This document shows positions 58,813 to 64,000 of a stretch of 64,000 nucleotides of DNA, one piece after another (position 1 is the stretch's first letter; the number at the start of each line of letters is the position of its first letter). The DNA lies in contig CP136896.1 in NCBI GenBank assembly GCA_034359265.1, positions 4,495,501 to 4,559,500 on the forward strand. The letters are read 5' to 3'. This DNA comes from Canna indica (lineage: Eukaryota; Streptophyta; Magnoliopsida; Zingiberales; Cannaceae). The position numbers were made by a program, and so were the translations under genes. The notes under the pieces were generated by a model. It was not told the DNA's origin. It ran no database searches and saw only the letters and a list, made by a program, of their open reading frames with translations.

Positions 58813-60056
58813 TTATTTCTTCCCTTTTGCCAATACAAGACCGCCCTTAGTAATTTTGCACGTCTTGGAGCCAAAGGAGCTGATGCAACCCTCATCACCA
58901 AGAATGCCAGGAGATATCAGATTGAGCCGCATCTCAGGAACATGCCTCACGTCATTAAGCCACAACTTGCACCCGATATCAGTATCTAAGCACACCTTTC
59001 TCATGCCAACAACTTTGGTTGAAGCTTTATTTCCCATTCTGATATGACCAAAATCACCACTGGTATAAGATGTGAAAAAGTCACAACAAGTAGAAACATG
59101 ATATGAAGCACCAGAATCAATAACCCAAGAAGAATTATTGCTATCAAGGTGTAAACAACTTTCCTCGGTAGAAATAACAACATCACCATCTAATGCAATT
59201 GAAATTGTATCTCTATCTTCTTTCTTCTCTTCTTTTCTCTCTTTTGTCTGCTCCCTTTTTAATTGCCTGCAAAATCTTTTCACGTGCCTTGGCTTGCCAC
59301 AATGATAGCAAATAAACCCCTTTCTTGACTTGGATCTCCCCCCTTAACTTGTCCCGGTTGTCTGACTGCCTATCTGAATTATGAAAGTATCTAGTTTTAC
59401 TCGTACCACGCTTTTGTCTATCTGAATTCTGAAAGTATCTAGTTTTACTCATGCCACGCTTTTTTAGTAGAATACCCTTGATTTTTTCTCCTGAATTCTT
59501 CATTTGACAAACTTCCACAAACTGCATCAATAGATAACTTGCCCTCAGGAGTTGAATTACTCAAGGCAACCACCAGAGTTTCCCAACTGTCAGGTAAAGT
59601 ACCGAGAAGCAAACAAGCTCGTAATTCATCAGATAACAATACTTCCAAGTTAGTCAGATGATTCACAATATCTTTAAAATCACTCGGATGTTCAGCCATA
59701 CTATTCCCATCCTTAAATCTCATGTGAACAAGTTTTCTAACAAGAAAAGTCTGGTTTTGTGGGAATTTTTTTTCATATAAATTTGCCAATTTCTTCCATA
59801 AGGATTCAGCATTTTTCTCTTGGTCCACATGATGATAAATATTGTTATCTATCCATTGTCTAATTGTACCCACAGTCTTTCTATTCATTCTTTCCCATTT
59901 CTTATTAGATTTATTTTCTGATCTACCAATTTTACCCTCAATGGGATCATACAGATCTTTGTAATTTAAAAAATCTTCCATCACTAGCTTCCAAATAGAA
60001 TAATTTGAGGAAGTCAATTTAAACATACTGCTTGAGTCATCCATCTTAATTTGCAC
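58813..60056 (-). pseudogene. Copia 3 gag and protease, frameshifted
   Basis: 60056-59445 encodes Gag (SNYSIWKLVMEDFLNYKDLY, AESLWKKLANLY). The zinc-knuckle zone at 59213-59460 contains a tandem duplication of about 75 bp (GAAAGTATCTAGTTTTACTC) and frame breaks. 59283-58813 encodes the protease (WVIDSGASYHVS, with D-S-G) and LNLISPGIL. The gag starts close after the primer site. Confidence 0.88.
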
Positions 60057-60092
60057 AGATAAACAAACAACTAACCTCGTTCTGATACCAGT

Positions 60093-60670
60093 TGTTGGGA
60101 ATAAAGCTATTTTTCTTTAGTGCAAAAATTAACAATGAGCAGTAAAAATAACAAATCACAACCACAAGAACATCAAAACTTTTTACGTGGAAAACTCTTC
60201 GATGTGAAGAGAAAAATCACGGGACCTAATCCAGATCTAATCTTCCACTAATAAAATTAATGAGTACGACTGTTCATCCCTAGCACAACTAGAGGTAATC
60301 CAAATCTCATCTCAAACAGTATAATTTCATCTCAACGAAAGCAAAAATGAATTGGAGATTGAAAAGATCTAACCAAGATAGGTTGAAGAAAACCACAGAA
60401 AAGATGGCCTTTCAAAGATCAACACCGTTCAGATTGTAGAGCTCATCGAGGAGAACAATATATTAGAAAATCATCAAAATCGGGGAAGAAATAATCATCC
60501 GATTTTGGCAGATCAAAAATTGGTGAAGAAGAGGCGAGTGGCGGCATCATTGTTTGCAATAGAGAAGAGCAGCACTCGTCGAACGATTCCTCCCCTACTT
60601 TCTCTTTCTTTTTAATTATTTCATTTTAAGACATGTGGGTCCCACACCACTTAAGTGGAACACCACAACA
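60093..60670 (-). repeat. 5' LTR of copia element 3
   Basis: 578 bp, nearly identical to 51044-51620, with the ATATG target duplication at 60671-60675. Confidence 0.93.
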
Positions 60671-60675
60671 ATATG

Positions 60676-60929
60676 GTGATTCAGCAACCACTTAGCGTTG
60701 CAGGGTCGCTGAGGTTTAAAGTGTATGATATGGACTTTGGGTGGGGAAGGCCGAAGAAGGTTGGGATACCTTTGATCAAGTACACGAGAACCATGTTTGT
60801 GGTAGAGAGAGCCGAGAAGAAGAAGAAGAAGAAGGTGGAGTGGAGATTGGTTTTGTGCTCCCAAAGTATGTGGTGGAAGAGTTTGAGAAGCACTCCACGG
60901 GTGGCCTCATCAAATTACTACAATTTTGA
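60676..60929 (+). pseudogene. BAHD acyltransferase fragment, C-terminal part
   Basis: It continues the fragment at 50490-51043. GSLRFKVYDMDFGWGRPKK contains the conserved DFGWG motif of BAHD enzymes. After an AAG repeat with a frame change comes GGVEIGFVLPKYVVEEFEKH, the usual C-terminal block, ending at a stop (60927-60929). The two halves are separated only by copia 3 and its duplication. Confidence 0.9.
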
Positions 60930-61139
60930 TCCTATTTGAGAGAAATGAAAGGGAGTAACATTAGCAAGACCAAAAATGGAGGCGTTGTCGCCGCTGGCGG
61001 AGCCGAGGCAGAAGTAGCAGTTCAACTAGAAGCAAGCAAGAAGCCAGCTATAGTTGCAGGTTTAAATAAACAAATATTTTTTTTAATCGGGTTTGAATAA
61101 AAAGTATTTTTTAAATCAAGTTTGAATTAAAAAATAATT
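60930..61139. other. Outer MULE, between BAHD end and right inverted end
   Basis: Non-coding; includes GGAGGCGTTGTCGCCGCTGG and poly-A/T runs. No gene is recognised. Confidence 0.4.
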
Positions 61140-61385
61140 TTATTTAAGCAAAGGTGGACATAAGGTTTAAAAAAAAAATTAGTTTGGTTTGAATAAAAAA
61201 AAAATAGTCCACATGTGCAGGTCACATCACATGGTTAACAAGGATGGTGACAGAATTTTGACGGAGCAGTACAATTGATACAAATCTAATAGTTCATGAT
61301 ACAATTTGGTGAAATAAAAATTCATGATACATTTGAGATAAAATCCAAAGTTTAAGATATATCCAGCTATATACCTATTTTTATA

Positions 61386-63711
61386 TAACGGTGTCACGGT
61401 GGATTGTGACAATTCTATGGGCTTTACAACTACGCTTTTGTTTATACCGATATTATAAACACATGTAAATGGTGCTATGTATATATGTTTTAAGCATTTA
61501 TTAGCAATAATGTGACTTTGTATATAACAGTGTGGCAAACAAATATAATAATATTATAATATCATTTTATTATCTATTACAAATCAATGTTATATGTATA
61601 TAAAAGTGTTATAAATTAACATAACAGTTTATGTTCATTTTAATTATTTATTAAAATGAATATATTGCAGTGTTTTTTTAAAAAAAATTATTCCAGAGTT
61701 TCCAATAGTCAAATATGTACATATTAGTGTTTGTTTCAATTTCACAAGTTTGGGTTAGTACTCATGGAGGGTAGTTGGTTAGAGTATAAGATGTGTGTTA
61801 TGATATTATTCCTTTTTCTAGTGTTCGATAGTCCAACTTTTTTTATATATATTTCTTTTGCATAAAAGTATAGTAACTATTCCGTTACAAGCATTTTGTT
61901 GATCTTTTAGTTAAGCTTAGTTGTTTTTGTCGTAAGCTCTCCTAGATGATATTCATCTTAACCGGAATGACTCTAGAAAATGTGTGACATCTTATGCAAA
62001 AAAATTTGATGGAGAGGTCGTGTGTTGACATTATGAAGAATCTATAAAAGGAGCAGGTGGTAGTGGTCGCCGCGAGATAGAGTCTTCTTAATTTGCAGCA
62101 AGCAGAGTCGACACTGAAAGAGCTTCGAGCAGGTCTCTCAAAACCTTGTGCATCTATCTCAATACGATCATAATATTTGGGGCAAGAACTTACCGTCAGT
62201 GGTGAAGCCGAGATCTCGAAATTAGGAGGTGCAATATTTTTAATTTTCTCATGTAAGTATTAATAATGTACAAGTGATTATTTTTTTTAAAAAAAATAAT
62301 TATCGAAAATAACTATTGAAAATGCTAAATATAAATCAAATCTTTATTATTTCAAAAAATATTTGATAATGAAAAAATAATTGTTTCTTCGTACTTATCC
62401 TACAATATGAGGTTGTCCGAGGTGGAGCTATGAGTTCGAAGCCACGACTTGCTAGAAAGAGAAGCAATTTTGCTAGACTTTGGACGAGGATAAGTGCATT
62501 GTGTACGATAGTCAACACTAGACGGACACTGGGGAAGCCTCCACTCAAGGATACATTGCTGACATGAAGAGGTGCACGAGGATGCAATGTGGTACTATTC
62601 CGGAGTAGCTCAATTGCAAAACTTGGAAATTCCAAATAAACCAGATATAAAAAAAATGAACATTAATATAAAATATATGCATTATATCCATGATTTGTTG
62701 ACTAACTCAAATGTGAATGTGATCAAGTCAAAGGCTGAGTGCATTGAGGCCAAATTGAATCAATAATCACGTACCAGCTTCCATCATGGCTTAATCAGAA
62801 GAAGATTGACTGATGTGACTTGGTAAACATGGAACATGTTAGCTCAAGATAATTCTTTCAAATTCTAAAATTTGAATTTTACTGTGGATAGATTGGCCCT
62901 TGAACTAAGTAACATTTGCGATTGACCCTACATAAAAGTTTCTTGACTATGCGATAATCTAATGAGTCTTGGCAATTGTCGTAATCAAAGTCTAGCCGGA
63001 CTTTTTGAATTTTCATAGTTGAAATTCAAAAGAATGATTTTTTTGGGTGAAAATGATAGTTAATCAAAATAATCAAATTTAGTAAATTAATTAAGATTCC
63101 TAAATATCCTTATATTTGTGAATATCTATTTTCAAACAACTTAATAAACATCAATATTAATCATCGCAATAAATTATAACAATATAACAAAAAAATATTT
63201 AATTTTAATTTCTTTAAAGAATCTTGATGCCCGCAAGCAAACACAAAGCATGATGAAATTAGTTAGCCACAAAAGATACTTATAAAATTTTCAACTAAGT
63301 CATAATTCATTACAATAAATTATCTTCCTAACCTAAAATATGAATCATTTATTTCTCGGAATAAAATTCTAGCTTGATTGAAATTCAATCATCCAAGGAC
63401 AAAATCAATATATATTCAAGATAGATCATTTAACAAGATGGATTGGGAACTCAAACTCTAAATACAAATAAATAAAAACAATAATTTAAATACCTAGTTG
63501 CTTAATTGTTGATAATCTCATAATGAACGTGCTTCAAAATATCAATATAGTATTTCTTATCCAAAGAAATTCATTTAAAATGGTACCTGGTATTATCTTT
63601 TTTTTTTACTATTCTATTAAATACAAATATTTACCTATATAAGTTACACATTATATCCAACATACATATACGGTGTATTTATTACTTTTGTAGACCACAA
63701 AATTGCAAAGA
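61386..63711. other. AT-rich region before the tRNA gene
   Basis: No known gene is seen. A TATAAAAGG box at 62045-62053 precedes GC-richer sequence (62060-62200), perhaps an old promoter or LTR. A 64-codon plus frame at 62572-62766 has no recognised motif. The part from 63000 to 63700 is AT-rich. Confidence 0.4.
61760..61840 (+). repeat. tRNA-like SINE fragment
   Basis: GTAGTTGGTTAGAGTATAAG resembles a Pol III A box. GTGTTCGATAGTCC, about 45 bases further on, resembles a B box. It is not a tRNA: no acceptor or anticodon stems form. It is possibly a SINE head; the body and tail are unclear. Confidence 0.45.
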
Positions 63712-63783
63712 GGGCATTTGGTCTAGTGGTATGATTCTCGCTTTGGGTGCGAGAGGTCCCGAGTTCGATTCTCGGAATGCCCC
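63712..63783 (+). tRNA. tRNA-Pro (anticodon TGG)
   Basis: 72 nt. Acceptor GGGCATT pairs with AATGCCC, discriminator C. The anticodon stem CTCGC/GCGAG closes the loop TTTGGGT with anticodon TGG. The T arm contains GTTCGATTC, and the A-box-like GTCTAGTGGTATG is intact. No intron, no CCA. A T-rich tract (CTCTTTTTAA) just after is a Pol III terminator. All stems are intact, so it is probably functional and reads proline CCN codons in cytoplasmic translation. Confidence 0.97.
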
Positions 63784-63786
63784 TAT

Positions 63787-63797
63787 CCTCTTTTTAA
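63787..63797 (+). terminator. Pol III terminator of tRNA-Pro
   Basis: A run of five T shortly after the tRNA 3' end. The remaining sequence to 64000 is non-coding and AT-rich. Confidence 0.6.
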
Positions 63798-64000
63798 TTT
63801 TCTAAATAATTTACTATAACAAGCCCCTTAAGTAATTGACACATCGATTTATCTCGTTGAGCCGACCAAGGTCATTATCCAGTTAGCCCATCTTAATGGC
63901 TATTACTGATAATAATAAATATTATATTAAATTTTGATAACAGTGTATTATATTGACTCTGAATCCAATAAAATGGGTTCGGTGTTAAATTATTACAAAA

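Larger units (their letters stand above)
51044..60670 (-). mobile_element. Ty1-copia retrotransposon 3, carrying a hAT element
   Basis: The LTRs at 51044-51620 and 60093-60670 begin and end TGTTG...AACA and are flanked by ATATG (51039-51043 and 60671-60675). On the minus strand the primer site CTGGTATCAGA at about 60081-60092 follows the 5' LTR. The purine tract is the complement of 51621-51636. Without the hAT insertion (52082-56460 plus 8 bp) it is about 5.2 kb, a normal copia length. The coding parts carry several frameshifts. Confidence 0.95.
46399..61375. mobile_element. Outer MULE carrying a BAHD gene fragment, with nested insertions
   Basis: The left end (46399 onward, AGGTAATTACCTGAATATAT, then CCTGAACTTTGGAC) resumes after the inner Pack-MULE at 49297-49500. 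It is mirrored by 61375 back to about 61140; shared blocks include GAACTATTAGATTTGTATCA, GTCAAAATTC and CCTGCACATGTG. The inverted ends are about 250 bp. TATTTTTATA flanks both sides (46389-46398 and 61376-61385), a 9-10 bp duplication expected of Mutator-like elements. Without its guests the element would be about 2 kb and carries a BAHD acyltransferase fragment, making it a Pack-MULE. No MULE transposase is present. Confidence 0.85.

Noticed and set aside
61760..61840. A second tRNA gene
   Set aside because: A- and B-box-like words are present but acceptor and anticodon stems do not form.
62572..62766. 64-codon plus-strand frame as a gene
   Set aside because: No motif, no splice context and AT-biased composition; not supported as coding.

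Overview
This is a plant nuclear DNA window. Spliced genes with GT-AG introns, a eukaryotic tRNA-Pro gene and three Ty1-copia elements whose primer sites match plant initiator tRNA-Met all show this. The strongly GC-rich first exons of two genes in an AT-rich background suggest a monocot, possibly outside the grasses; that is inference. Only three protein genes look intact: a CURLY FLAG LEAF 1-type WW protein (minus, 16895-17784), a two-B-box plus CCT CONSTANS-LIKE 14/15-type regulator (plus, 29397-32766) and a BAR-domain protein of the At2g33490 family (minus, 34948-40537). One tRNA-Pro(TGG) lies at 63712-63783. They do not form a pathway together; the rest is mostly transposon sequence.

Layout. 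1-533: palindromic repeats and a CT microsatellite. 534 to about 8810: a decayed minus-strand copia element, split by a solo LTR of a SIRE-like element (3998-5394, 5-bp target duplication TTTAG) and by a truncated second copy of that element (5986-7499). 9414-13096: a decayed PIF/Harbinger element with its transposase and Myb/SANT-like partner. The transposase carries a tandem duplication of about 315 bp, and one copy is split by a 999-bp insertion with a 9-bp target duplication. 15426-15979: a MITE. 16895-17784: the CFL1-like gene. 18126-24256: two blocks of palindromic repeats enclosing a DUF868 gene fragment and a copia element (19111-23786) with non-canonical TA...TA LTR ends. 24257-29090: AT-rich DNA with inverted-repeat elements. 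29397-40537: the two intact genes, with an inverted-repeat element between them and a MITE in a BAR-gene intron. 40955-46022: more MITEs.

46399-61375 is the most remarkable part: a stack of nested transposons. The outermost is a Mutator-like element (MULE) whose two ends lie 15 kb apart. It carries fragments of a BAHD acyltransferase gene. Its left end is split by a second Pack-MULE (46444-49296) carrying pieces of a GDP-fucose transporter (GFT1/GONST4-like) and a PUB22/23-like U-box gene; that Pack-MULE in turn holds a hAT MITE. The BAHD fragment is split by another MITE (49807-50346) and by a complete copia element (51044-60670). The copia element's RNase H region is split by a hAT element with a nearly full transposase (52082-56460). 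Most junctions are confirmed by target duplications read directly from the sequence: 5 bp for copia, 8 bp for hAT, 9-10 bp for MULE.

Many MITEs in the window share TAGGG-type ends and 8-bp duplications with this hAT element, and the copy at about 43850-44286 is clearly a deletion derivative of it. All calls rest on reading the sequence and remembered family features; no database search was possible.
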